NCBI GenBank assembly: GCA_016929095.1
Contig: JAFGJM010000058.1
Coordinates: 1-32,470 of the forward strand
Length of the DNA: 32,470 nucleotides
Reading direction: 5' to 3'
DNA from: Anaerolineales bacterium
GTDB taxonomy: Bacteria; Chloroflexota; Anaerolineae; Anaerolineales; UBA4823
Part shown: positions 1-7,660 of the stretch, piece after piece
Layout: every line of letters starts with the position of its first letter
How positions within the stretch are numbered: the stretch's first letter is position 1
Program-made: the position numbers and the translations under genes
Notes under the pieces: model-generated
Seen by the model: only the letters and a program-made list of their open reading frames with translations
What the model was told of the DNA's origin: nothing
Databases searched by the model: none

Positions 1-28
1 AAGTTAGATTTATATTTAATTTAAATTA

Positions 29-59
29 ATTTGAAAACCTCAAATTTGACTTAGCTCAA
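29..59. promoter_or_regulatory. Overlapping FNR/CRP-type palindromes upstream of the first oxidoreductase
   Basis: Two dyads of the TTGA...TCAA type lie just before the first gene. One at 29-45 has 6-bp arms (atttga/tcaaat) around 5 bases. The other at 46-59 is TTGAC-TTAG-CTCAA, with the 6-base spacing between TTGA and TCAA that is typical of FNR/CRP-family operators and 8 of 10 matches to TTGAT-N4-ATCAA. The location 23 to 53 bases ahead of the start codon fits control of an anaerobic redox gene. The assignment is by pattern only, since no regulator of this family is in the window. Confidence 0.35.
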
Positions 60-81
60 TTTATTAGGAGGCAATAAAAGG

Positions 82-2232
82 ATGACAGAGAAAATAGTTC
101 GAACGATTTGCTTTGACTGTCACGCCAAATGCGGTGTGCTATTACATGTCAAAGATAATCAAATCATCAAAGTGGAAGGAGACCCGAATCATCCCGTTTC
201 GCAAGGTATGGTCTGCTGCAAGGGATTATCGGCTCAACAAATCCACGCTCACCCCGATCGACTAAAACTTCCGCTCAAACGTAAAGGTCCACGCGGCGGC
301 AATCAATGGGAAGAAATATCCTGGGATGCTGCCATGGACGAAATAGAAGAGAATATCCGCAATATCACCACCAAATACGGTGAGGGAGCCTTCATTATAG
401 GTCAAGGTACCGGACGCGGATCGAACCACTGGCATATGCGCGCCAATGCCAGTTTTGGCTTGCCCGGCTGGGGTCTATGCCCGGTGCATGTGTGTTTAAT
501 GCCGAACCTTCTACCCACAATGTTCACCTATGGCTTCTTCTCCTTCATCGACGCGGCTGATGTTCGCAATGCAAAAACTATCGTGGAATGGGGTATCAAT
601 CCTCTCACTGCCTGGCCTGGCTTACAAGGACCGCAATTGCTGGAGGCAAAAGCCCACGGCGCCAAACTGATCGTGATCGATCCGCGTTTCACCGATTTGG
701 CTGCCAAAGCCGATATCTGGATGCAACTCTGCCCGGGTACCGACGGCGCATTAGCATTGGGCTTAATGAACATCCTGATCGAAGAAGGACTATACGACAA
801 GGAATTTGTAGACAAATGGACACTCGGTTTTGATAAGCTGGCTGAGCGCTGCAAAGAATTCCCGCCCGATCGGGTATCCAAAATCACCTGGATTCCCAAA
901 GAACAACTCTATGAAGCTGCACGCCTGATGGCAAACAACCGCCCCACCACCGCTACCATCTCGCTTGGCGCCTGCATGCACACCAACGGTATGCAGAATG
1001 GCCGGGCAATTGCTGATTTGTTTGCCATCGTAGGTGATATTGACGCCAAGGGTGGGTTGCTTTCCAATAGATTCTGGGATGTAATGTTAGTGCCCGAGAT
1101 TACCAAGATGGACCCGTCTCGTCTGGGTGCCCTGCTGGGCGACGAAACCAAGCCTCTGCTCACCCGGGCGGCTGGAGAACCATGGCCAGATGCAGTCTGG
1201 CGCGCCATCACCACCGGCAAACCCTTCCCCGTTAAAGGAATGGGTTTTGTAGCCGATGATGCTGTCATGTGCTATGAGAACTCACGCGATATCGTGGCTG
1301 CTTTGAGTGAACTTGAATTCATATTCGTAAAAGACTATTTCCTCACCGACACCGCCAAGATGGCAGATATTGTGTTACCCACTGCCCACTGGAGCGAACG
1401 CGAGTCGGCAGACGAAGAACTGTACAGCGATCCCTGCCCAGTGGTCATCCCGCAGAAAGCAGTGGAACCGCCCGGCGGCGCCTGGTGCGATTGGGAATTT
1501 TGGCTGGGTCTCGGTAAACGCTTTAAACCTGAATGGTGGCCATGGAAGAACGTGCACGAGATGTGGCAATGGCGCATGAAAACATTCTATGACGTTGATC
1601 TTTCTTGGGAAGAGCTGGCTAAGCAGGGTTATTTCATCACTTACGGCGGTGACAAACGGGTCCACAAAAAATACGAGAAGGGGTTGGAGCGACCTGACGG
1701 TCAACCCGGTTTTCGCACCGCGAGCGGTCGAATCGAACTATATTCCGAAGCCTGGGCAGGTTTTGGGTATGACCCACTCCCGGATTACAAACCGCCATCG
1801 ATCTATGAAAACGAAAATCTGATGAACGCTTACCCATATATATTAATGACCGGCGCCAGGATTTACCCATTCTATCACTCGGCCTGGACGCAGATCCCCA
1901 TGCAACGGGAAATCGAACCCGATCCGTTCATCGAAATTCATCCAGAAGCAGCCCAAAAAGAGGGCATAAGCGACGGGGATTGGTTATTCATCGAATCGCC
2001 CAACGGCCGTATTCGGGCTAAGGCGCGTCTGACGAAGGGTATCGATCCACGCTGTGTACACTTGCCACGACCTGGCTGGCGTGATGCCTGCAAGGAATTG
2101 GGTTTGAAAGGCTACGGAAACCTGGGCGCAAATATTAACGTGCTAATTGGGGCAGAGCCCTCAGACCCGCAATTTGGCACACCGGCGATGCGCTCGGCGC
2201 GCTGCCGATTATTAAAGATGGAGGCGGTGTAA
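82..2232 (+). CDS. Molybdopterin (Mo/W) oxidoreductase, acetylene-hydratase-like clade
   Basis: Catalytic subunit of a DMSO-reductase-superfamily enzyme, 716 residues, cytoplasmic because there is no Tat or Sec signal. The N-terminal [4Fe-4S] motif is complete: Cys10, Cys13, Cys17 and Cys45 (a second Cys follows at 46). Cys138 aligns with the metal-ligating cysteine of this family. Conserved family stretches such as the VIDPR dinucleotide-binding segment and the C-terminal molybdopterin-binding (MoeA-like barrel) domain from about residue 585 are all present, and the length is normal. The residue after the second motif Cys is His, whereas acetylene hydratase has its catalytic Asp there, so hydratase activity is unlikely. 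The start is supported by aggagg 14 bases before the ATG. A two-cluster ferredoxin gene follows after one base, so the pair forms an electron-transferring complex. The substrate is unknown. Confidence 0.93.
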   Translation: MTEKIVRTICFDCHAKCGVLLHVKDNQIIKVEGDPNHPVSQGMVCCKGLSAQQIHAHPDRLKLPLKRKGPRGGNQWEEISWDAAMDEIEENIRNITTKYGEGAFIIGQGTGRGSNHWHMRANASFGLPGWGLCPVHVCLMPNLLPTMFTYGFFSFIDAADVRNAKTIVEWGINPLTAWPGLQGPQLLEAKAHGAKLIVIDPRFTDLAAKADIWMQLCPGTDGALALGLMNILIEEGLYDKEFVDKWTLGFDKLAERCKEFPPDRVSKITWIPKEQLYEAARLMANNRPTTATISLGACMHTNGMQNGRAIADLFAIVGDIDAKGGLLSNRFWDVMLVPEITKMDPSRLGALLGDETKPLLTRAAGEPWPDAVWRAITTGKPFPVKGMGFVADDAVMCYENSRDIVAALSELEFIFVKDYFLTDTAKMADIVLPTAHWSERESADEELYSDPCPVVIPQKAVEPPGGAWCDWEFWLGLGKRFKPEWWPWKNVHEMWQWRMKTFYDVDLSWEELAKQGYFITYGGDKRVHKKYEKGLERPDGQPGFRTASGRIELYSEAWAGFGYDPLPDYKPPSIYENENLMNAYPYILMTGARIYPFYHSAWTQIPMQREIEPDPFIEIHPEAAQKEGISDGDWLFIESPNGRIRAKARLTKGIDPRCVHLPRPGWRDACKELGLKGYGNLGANINVLIGAEPSDPQFGTPAMRSARCRLLKMEAV

Positions 2233-2233
2233 A

Positions 2234-2569
2234 ATGGCTAAGATCGCTATGTTTATTGACCTGGACCGCTGCGTAGGCTGCTTTGCCTGTCAGAACGCCT
2301 GTAAAACAATAAACGATCTCCCTCCTGGGGTTGTTTGGTTGAAGGTAACGCCTAAGGAGCATAAACCCGAAGAAGTAGACGGCAAACTTTACATGGATCG
2401 TTTTCCTGTCCCGGTGAATTTAGATACCTGTATTAAATGCCCGGATCGTAAAAACGGAAACCAACCTCTGTGCGCTTCAGTGTGCATGGGTAAGGCTTTG
2501 TGGATTGGCGACCCCGATAAAGCTCTGGAGGCTGCCAAAAACAAACGCGCCGTGGTGTTTACGAAATAA
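2234..2569 (+). CDS. Two-cluster [4Fe-4S] ferredoxin subunit
   Basis: Small electron-transfer partner of the upstream oxidoreductase, 111 residues. The first cluster motif is Cys13, Cys16, Cys19, Cys23. The second is Cys66, Cys69, Cys80, Cys84, a CxxC-x10-CxxxC arrangement like one half of a DmsB-type subunit. It therefore resembles DmsB/PhsB stripped of its two central clusters. It has no signal peptide. The start codon follows the upstream stop after a single base, implying translational coupling and roughly equal amounts of the two proteins. A paralogue of exactly the same length follows the second oxidoreductase at 6491-6826. No membrane anchor gene is adjacent, so the complex is probably soluble. 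An intrinsic terminator lies 67 bases downstream. Confidence 0.9.
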   Translation: MAKIAMFIDLDRCVGCFACQNACKTINDLPPGVVWLKVTPKEHKPEEVDGKLYMDRFPVPVNLDTCIKCPDRKNGNQPLCASVCMGKALWIGDPDKALEAAKNKRAVVFTK

Positions 2570-2636
2570 ATTCATTTCGTTAAGGAGAATACGATAATCG
2601 TTTAATCGATTAATGGGCAGTATTCCCCCCAACCCA

Positions 2637-2674
2637 GGGGTGGTGTGTTCAAACACCACCCCTTTTATTTTATT
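2637..2674 (+). terminator. Rho-independent terminator of the first oxidoreductase-ferredoxin pair
   Basis: A perfect 10-bp GC-rich stem (2637-2646 with 2653-2662) and a 6-base loop are followed directly by a T-rich run (ttttattttattt). It lies 67 bases after the ferredoxin stop codon and ahead of the regulator gene, so it closes a two-gene operon. Confidence 0.88.
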
Positions 2675-2817
2675 TATACAGCATCATTTATTTTTCTAAA
2701 AATCAAACCAAATGAACAACCTATTTTTTACTTTCCAACTTTATCCAACAATATTACAATGTGGCAATACTTTTCGTTTATTTGTCATGTGGATAGTAAA
2801 ATACCGGCGAATTTTCT

Positions 2818-3723
2818 ATGGAAAATCATCAGCATAATCCAAAACAAAAAAATCTTACCATTGGTCAGGTAGCTGAAGCTGTATCCAAAATAACGAACCA
2901 ACACTGCACATCCGCTATGATCTATAACTATGAACGACTGGAATTATTAGAGACACCAGAGCGCAGCCCGGGCGGTTTTCGATTATTTAGTTTGCAAGAT
3001 GTAAGCCGCGTCGTAAAAATAAAACAGTTACAGGATGAAGGACTGTCGTTATCCGAAATCAACGAACGCTTGCAACTATTTAATCAAGATGATTTTGATG
3101 ACATTTCCTGGCCAGATCAACCCATCGATCGCCGCAGCCAGATATTAGAAGCAGCACTGCGCATCTTTCCCAATAAAGGGTTTACCGATACGACCTTACA
3201 AGATATCGCCCAGGAAGTAGGCATCTCCGGACCGGCCATCTACCAATATTTCAAAAGCAAAGAAGAACTTTTTCTCTCCCTTTTTGAAAACCTTGCAACG
3301 AAGTTAATTTTTGAAGAATTAACCACTTGTTTGCAAATAAATAAAGATGCGTCCATTGAAGATATTCGCTTGGAATTAATAGATTTAGGTGAAGCTTTTA
3401 TTAATATTACTAGTATGAACATAGAACTAATGCGCATGTTTATTATTGAAGCGCGCCGTTTTCAAGAAGTTGGCGAAATCTATGTTTATAAACATATTGC
3501 TCCTGTAGAAGAGAAGTTAGCAGAATTTTTTGATTATTATGTTGCTACTGACATATTGAATACAACAGATACACGTCTTGCAGCTCACGCATTTTTCGGT
3601 ATGTTCCTCAATATCGTTTTTGCGCAACATTTAATGCGGGCTAAACACTATTTAGAGCAACCAACTCACAATTTAGTTTCACAAATGGTAATCATTTTCC
3701 TAAACGGCTTAAAGAAATATTAA
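2818..3723 (+). CDS. MerR-TetR fusion transcriptional regulator
   Basis: A 301-residue regulator with two DNA-binding modules. Residues 13-86 form a MerR-type winged helix (LTIGQVAEAVS, then the IYNYERLELL and PGGFRLF signatures, then LQDEGLSLSEI). After an acidic linker (about 87-104), residues 105-152 are a TetR helix-turn-helix (ILEAALRIFPNKGF, TLQDIAQEVGISGPAIYQYFKSKEEL). The rest is an all-helical TetR ligand/dimer domain ending near residue 301. Both HTH units look intact, so this is a real fusion rather than read-through. The ATG has no strong Shine-Dalgarno. The gene lies between two oxidoreductase modules and becomes AT-rich towards its 3' end. I infer it controls one or both modules in response to a small ligand; that target is not shown by the sequence. 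Confidence 0.93.
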   Translation: MENHQHNPKQKNLTIGQVAEAVSKITNQHCTSAMIYNYERLELLETPERSPGGFRLFSLQDVSRVVKIKQLQDEGLSLSEINERLQLFNQDDFDDISWPDQPIDRRSQILEAALRIFPNKGFTDTTLQDIAQEVGISGPAIYQYFKSKEELFLSLFENLATKLIFEELTTCLQINKDASIEDIRLELIDLGEAFINITSMNIELMRMFIIEARRFQEVGEIYVYKHIAPVEEKLAEFFDYYVATDILNTTDTRLAAHAFFGMFLNIVFAQHLMRAKHYLEQPTHNLVSQMVIIFLNGLKKY

Positions 3724-4248
3724 CTCCCCGGTAATTTCAAAGTAAAACCAAAATTATTTACCTGTAAAATGCAAAAACTTATTTGTTTTCTTACAATTTT
3801 GTCGTTTAATATTAACCCTCTTGACTAATGATTAATATAATTATATAATAATATTACTTAATGATTATTAATATTCCTTTATATTTCGTGTCGAATATAA
3901 AATATATGAGACCCAAATCATAATGTTATACTACGACATAATTTCCTTCCTTAATATAATACACATCAATATATATATTCAGAAAAAATTGGTTATCGAA
4001 CATAGAGTTTTCCTTGAACCATCCACTTCGTTTATCAATTATGTTTATTTTCAAAAAAGGAGGTTGTTTCTAATAAAAAATTACACTTTTTATCCAAATT
4101 ATTAAGAAAAAAGAAATTTTCATGTTTTCTGTTCCCCACTTCATGAAATGTAACAAACAAATAGTCCATTGATGATTTTTTCCTCCAATAAAATGATTTT
4201 TTAAAATCAAGTAACTCTAAGAAGATAAAAATATCAAGGAGAGTAAAC
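3724..4248 (+). other. AT-rich 525-bp intergenic region and leader
   Basis: No credible gene is seen here. The region is strongly AT-rich and holds a near-consensus promoter with a duplicated 9-mer at 3821-3867, leaving roughly 390 bases of untranslated leader before the ATG at 4249. A good ribosome-binding-like aggagg at about 4059-4065 is followed only by a 13-codon TTG frame ending at 4105, which may be a leader peptide or chance. A proper Shine-Dalgarno (aaggag) stands a few bases before the ATG at 4249. No strong GC-rich hairpin was found in the leader. Confidence 0.6.
3821..3867 (+). promoter_or_regulatory. Sigma-70-type promoter with a duplicated 9-mer operator candidate
   Basis: TTGACT at 3821-3826 is separated by exactly 17 bases from a perfect TATAAT at 3844-3849. 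The 9-mer taatgatta occurs at 3826-3834, inside the promoter spacer, and again at 3859-3867, just after the expected transcription start. The copies are 33 bp apart, about three helical turns, so bound proteins would sit on the same DNA face and could block polymerase. The fused MerR-TetR regulator immediately upstream is the natural candidate to bind; that link is inference. Confidence 0.6.
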
Positions 4249-6489
4249 ATGGTGAAGAATAGTGATGAAAAGATTTACCAGTGGCAAGAAGGTGATTATA
4301 CCATTACCCGGAGTCACGCATGGTCGGGTCCAGGTTGTCACGATGGTTGTGGTGTACTTCTATACACGCTTGAAGGAAAACTAGTGAAAGTTGAGGGCGA
4401 CCCCGATCACCCATTTAATCAGGGACGGTTATGTGCACGTTGTTTGGGGGCTGTACCAGCCGTGGTAAACCATGAGGACCGCGTACGTTATCCTATGAAA
4501 CGAATTGGCAAGCGCGGTGAGAACAATTGGGAGAGAATCACCTGGGAAGAAGCCTACGATTTAATTGAAAAACAGTTCACCGAAATTAAGCAACAACATG
4601 GAGCAGAATCGGTTGTTTTTGGTTATGGAACAGCACGAGATATTTTTCCACAGATAAATCGCTTGGCATACTCATTCGGTAGTCCAAACGCTTGCACTCT
4701 GGGACTGAGTGGTGCAGCCTGTTACTTACCTCGAGTGGCAGCGATGTACTGTTTAATGGGAGGAGTCTCCCAAGTAGATTGCGCTCAATATTTCTCAGAA
4801 AGATATCGGAAAAATAATTGGAAATATCCAGAGACTGTGATGGTATGGGGGAATAATACAATCCGTTCAAATGCAGACGGTTTTTTCGGTCATTGGATAG
4901 TCGACCTATTAAAACGCGGCACAAAAATAATTGTCATTGACCCACGAATGACATGGCTCGCATCGCGTGCTGAGCATTGGTTGCAAATTCGCCCAGGGAC
5001 GGATGCTGCCCTAGCTTTAGGTATGCTCAATGTAATAATTAACGAAAATTTGTATGATCATGAGTTTGTTGATAAATGGACTTTTGGGTTTGATAAGTTG
5101 AAAGAGCGTGTTCAAGAATATCCGGTAGAACGAGTGGCTGAAATTACTTGGGTACCAAAAGAGAAAATCGTCGCAGCCGCGCGTCTATTTGCGAAGAGCA
5201 AACCAGCTGCAGTTCAGTGGGGTGTGGCAATTGACATGACAAAGGAATCTTTTCCTGCCAGTCAAGCAATCCTTTCTTTATGGTCGATTACAGGAAATGT
5301 GGATATTCCTGGTGGAATGATACTGCAACCAAACAATCCAGCTATTATGGATATTCAAGGGGGATGGGGATATGACTTGTTGAATGAAGAACAAAAATCC
5401 AAACGCATTGGTATAAAAGAATATCCAGTCCTGAATTTTGGATTTCTCACTTCACAACCAGATTTGACTGTTGAAGCAATGTTAACGGGAAAACCATATC
5501 CAATAAAAGGCGCTTGGATTCAAGGGAATAATGCCCTTGCTTGTATGTCTGCCGATCCCCAAAAGATGTTAAAAGCATTAAAAAACCTTGAGTTCATCGT
5601 AGTTGTTGACCTATTTATGACACCTACAGCGATGGCAGTTGCCGATGTGGTTTTACCAGCAGCAGCTTATCCAGAAAAGAAGGGGCTTCGGTTAGCCTGG
5701 TATCATATCGGCGCGATTAACCCTGTTGTAGATGCTGGCGAAGTAAAATCAGATATGCAGATAAGTTACGAGCTAGGGAAACGGTTCAATCCCGAAGGAT
5801 GGCCTTGGCAAAGTATAGACGAATTATGGGATTGGATAATACAAAAGGGCACAGAAACCAATTTCAATGGATTAAACGAACAAGGAGGTTGGGTTCTACC
5901 ATCGTTTGAATATCAGAAATATATTAAAAGTATATTGAGACCTGATGGTAAGAGCGGTTTTAACACTCCTTCAGGACGCATAGAACTTTTCTCAAATGTT
6001 TTTGAAATGCTGGGATTAGATCCACTTCCATATTATGAAGAACCCACAGAAAGCCCCTATAGTACCCCAGATGTCTATCAGGAATATCCATTTGTCCTTA
6101 CTACAGGAGCTCGTTCATGGGCATTCTTCCACTCTGAAACTCGCCAGATTCCACAAATGCGCAGCCTTCATCCTGATCCAAATATTGAAATGCATCCTCA
6201 GGCAGCAAAATCCCTTGGTGTGCAAGAGGGCGACTGGGTATGGATTGAAAACCGACAAGGAAGATGCCGCCAGAAAGTAAAACTAACCCTTGGTTTAGAT
6301 CCAAGAGTAGTTAGCGCTGATCATGGTTGGTGGTATCCAGAAAAGCTTGCGGAAGAACCGTCCTTATATGGCTTATGGGATGTAGCCATTAATCAGCTTG
6401 TACCTTTCTTGCCAGGGCGTAGCGGTTTTGGCGGAAACTACAAATCATTGCTGTGCAAGATCTACAAAGTCAAAGAAGGAGAGATGTAA
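4249..6489 (+). CDS. Molybdopterin oxidoreductase with altered Fe-S motif
   Basis: Second member of the same clade, 746 residues, cytoplasmic. The motif region reads GPGCHDGCG, so the first cysteine of the usual CxxCxxxC is Gly27 while Cys30 and Cys34 remain. The fourth-ligand segment is LCARC, giving Cys62 plus an extra Cys65 where relatives have Gly. Either Cys65 restores a fourth ligand or the cluster is three-Cys-ligated or differently bound. Cys158 is the expected metal ligand and the C-terminal GWWYPE segment is present. The start has a good aaggag. Codon use is clearly more AT-rich than in the other three oxidoreductase genes, suggesting separate acquisition. A paired ferredoxin begins one base after the stop. 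The substrate is unknown. Confidence 0.92.
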   Translation: MVKNSDEKIYQWQEGDYTITRSHAWSGPGCHDGCGVLLYTLEGKLVKVEGDPDHPFNQGRLCARCLGAVPAVVNHEDRVRYPMKRIGKRGENNWERITWEEAYDLIEKQFTEIKQQHGAESVVFGYGTARDIFPQINRLAYSFGSPNACTLGLSGAACYLPRVAAMYCLMGGVSQVDCAQYFSERYRKNNWKYPETVMVWGNNTIRSNADGFFGHWIVDLLKRGTKIIVIDPRMTWLASRAEHWLQIRPGTDAALALGMLNVIINENLYDHEFVDKWTFGFDKLKERVQEYPVERVAEITWVPKEKIVAAARLFAKSKPAAVQWGVAIDMTKESFPASQAILSLWSITGNVDIPGGMILQPNNPAIMDIQGGWGYDLLNEEQKSKRIGIKEYPVLNFGFLTSQPDLTVEAMLTGKPYPIKGAWIQGNNALACMSADPQKMLKALKNLEFIVVVDLFMTPTAMAVADVVLPAAAYPEKKGLRLAWYHIGAINPVVDAGEVKSDMQISYELGKRFNPEGWPWQSIDELWDWIIQKGTETNFNGLNEQGGWVLPSFEYQKYIKSILRPDGKSGFNTPSGRIELFSNVFEMLGLDPLPYYEEPTESPYSTPDVYQEYPFVLTTGARSWAFFHSETRQIPQMRSLHPDPNIEMHPQAAKSLGVQEGDWVWIENRQGRCRQKVKLTLGLDPRVVSADHGWWYPEKLAEEPSLYGLWDVAINQLVPFLPGRSGFGGNYKSLLCKIYKVKEGEM

Positions 6490-6490
6490 G

Positions 6491-6826
6491 ATGGCTCGCT
6501 ATGGATTGTTGATTGACTACGAATATTGCACCGGCTGCCATACTTGTGAGGTTGCTTGTAATGAAGAGCATGGATATCCAATAGGTAAATTTGGGATCAA
6601 AATTGCGGAAATTGGCCCCTGGCAGATCCAAGGAGATAAATGGCAGTATAGTTACATCCCTGTACCAACAGAAATGTGCGATCTTTGTGGGAAAAGAGTT
6701 GCAAAAGGCAAACTTCCTACATGCGTTCACCACTGTCAGGCAGCGGTGATGAAATTCGGACTTGTGGAAGAATTGGTAAAAGAGATGGAAGCCAAATCAC
6801 ACATGGTGTTGTTTGCGCCTAAATAG
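6491..6826 (+). CDS. Two-cluster [4Fe-4S] ferredoxin subunit (paralogue)
   Basis: Electron-transfer partner of the preceding oxidoreductase, 111 residues, the same length and layout as the protein at 2234-2569. Cluster 1 is Cys13, Cys16, Cys19, Cys23; cluster 2 is Cys63, Cys66, Cys78, Cys82. I set the start at the ATG one base after the upstream stop, with aaggagagatg ahead of it. A longer frame upstream lies inside the oxidoreductase gene and is not needed. The central segment between clusters differs strongly from its paralogue (rich in Trp, Gln and Lys). That is where docking to a distinct catalytic subunit would be expected. Confidence 0.9.
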   Translation: MARYGLLIDYEYCTGCHTCEVACNEEHGYPIGKFGIKIAEIGPWQIQGDKWQYSYIPVPTEMCDLCGKRVAKGKLPTCVHHCQAAVMKFGLVEELVKEMEAKSHMVLFAPK

Positions 6827-6845
6827 TCCAGTATTCGCAAATCCC

Positions 6846-6885
6846 GCAGCTCCGAAGTTCTAATAGATTTCGGAGCTGCATTTCG
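6846..6885 (+). terminator. Hairpin terminator of the second oxidoreductase-ferredoxin pair
   Basis: A perfect 11-bp stem (6846-6856 with 6869-6879) and a 12-base loop begin 20 bases after the ferredoxin stop. The run after the stem is atttcg, only a short T stretch, so termination may be incomplete. Confidence 0.65.
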
Positions 6886-7177
6886 TAAAATCAATCACCC
6901 CATAAGATACCCCTAAAATACCCCCTTTAGGGTGATTATTAGCCTGCTATTTCACGCTATAATGATGGCAGTTGCTACATTACTTGGCATCTATCATTGA
7001 TAGAATTTTGGTATTCTTATGTTATCTAATTTTATTGACCTTATCGGTAAATTATGATATATTAATAATCTAGATTTAGTAATTCATATATTTAACCTTA
7101 TTATCCTTAATGATCAAGATCATTTCACCCTGTGTGCAAAGAACACAATAAATCTATAAACAAGGGAGAACCCAAAT
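6886..7177 (+). promoter_or_regulatory. Intergenic region with promoter and FNR-like palindrome
   Basis: No gene is seen. TTGACC at 7035-7040 and TATATT at 7058-7063 are separated by 17 bases, a good sigma-70 promoter for the zinc-ribbon gene at 7178. Downstream of the predicted start, 7110-7123 is an exact palindrome (ATGAT-CAAG-ATCAT), close to the FNR/CRP-family operator TTGAT-N4-ATCAA. Its place inside the leader would suit repression, or activation of another promoter not identified here. Confidence 0.5.
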
Positions 7178-7453
7178 ATGTGCTTTAGACCACCTACTGC
7201 GGAAAAAAAAGAAAATAAATGTCCAAAATGCGGCACCGTAAATCCCGATCTGGCAGAAACGTGTATGAATTGTGGAGAAAAACTCGCTAAACTGCCCCCG
7301 CCTCCAGGAGTCTCTGCATCAGGAGCAATGCCCCCGCCTCCCGGGCAGGCTGGCGGTGTAACACCTCCCAAAGCCCCTCCCGCGCCTCCCAAAGCGCCTC
7401 CTGCACCTCCCAAAGCGCCTCCTGCTCCTCCCAAAGCGCCAACCGAAAAGTAA
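7178..7453 (+). CDS. Zinc-ribbon protein with PPKAPPA repeats
   Basis: A 91-residue soluble protein. It starts MCFRPP and has a zinc ribbon at residues 15-34 (CPKCG...CMNCG, two CxxC pairs). From about residue 40 to the end it is almost pure Pro/Ala/Gly/Lys, including 3.7 copies of the heptad PPKAPPA. The start is supported by aagggag 12 bases ahead. It has its own promoter and is followed by a strong hairpin. Similar small MCFRPP zinc-ribbon proteins are known near anaerobic redox genes in other anaerobes, as I recall, without defined function. A scaffold or adaptor role for the stiff proline tail is inference. Confidence 0.85.
   Translation: MCFRPPTAEKKENKCPKCGTVNPDLAETCMNCGEKLAKLPPPPGVSASGAMPPPPGQAGGVTPPKAPPAPPKAPPAPPKAPPAPPKAPTEK
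7364..7441 (+). repeat. 21-bp tandem repeat encoding PPKAPPA
   Basis: Units start at 7364, 7385, 7406 and 7427 (the last partial, 15 bases). Differences between units are silent third-position changes (for example gcg, gca and gct for the last Ala). The repeat is thus old enough to drift while the protein sequence is kept. Confidence 0.9.
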
Positions 7454-7581
7454 CCGAATGGATGTGATAAATTGATTCTTTTGGTTACCCATTAATACTC
7501 TATTGGGGCTTACGTAGATGCTTACCAATGTATAAACTATCAGATAGAAAATATCATCACCGTTTCATTGCACATTACCGA

Positions 7582-7637
7582 ATTAAACATCCCATCATCA
7601 TTATCCAACGATGATGATGAAGATGTTTAATTTTTGT
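7582..7637 (+). terminator. Long hairpin terminator after the zinc-ribbon gene
   Basis: Two stacked perfect stems, 7582-7591 with 7622-7631 (10 bp) and 7593-7601 with 7611-7619 (9 bp), are split by a small bulge. They have a 9-base loop and are followed by a T run (ttttt). The hairpin ends about 25 bases before the TTG start at 7661, so it could also act as an attenuator for the long operon that begins there. Confidence 0.75.
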
Positions 7638-7660
7638 CATAATAGTGGAGTGATGTAAAC

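Noticed and set aside
82..2232. Calling the first oxidoreductase acetylene hydratase
   Set aside because: Overall layout matches that clade, but the catalytic Asp after the second motif Cys is His, and a dedicated ferredoxin follows, whereas hydration needs no net electron transfer.
2645..2872. 75-codon frame overlapping the regulator start
   Set aside because: It begins inside the terminator hairpin, is low-complexity Phe/Ile-rich and overlaps the clearly real MerR-TetR gene in another frame.
3923..4105. 60-codon frame in the AT-rich intergenic region
   Set aside because: Composition follows the AT-rich DNA, there is no ribosome-binding site at its start and no recognisable domain.
7120..7434. 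Minus-strand frame encoding Gly/Ala repeats (GGAGGALGG)
   Set aside because: It is the antisense reading of the proline-repeat gene; the plus strand has the promoter, ribosome-binding site, zinc ribbon and terminator.
7364..7441. CRISPR or other non-coding repeat array
   Set aside because: The 21-bp units are contiguous without spacers and keep a protein heptad in frame.
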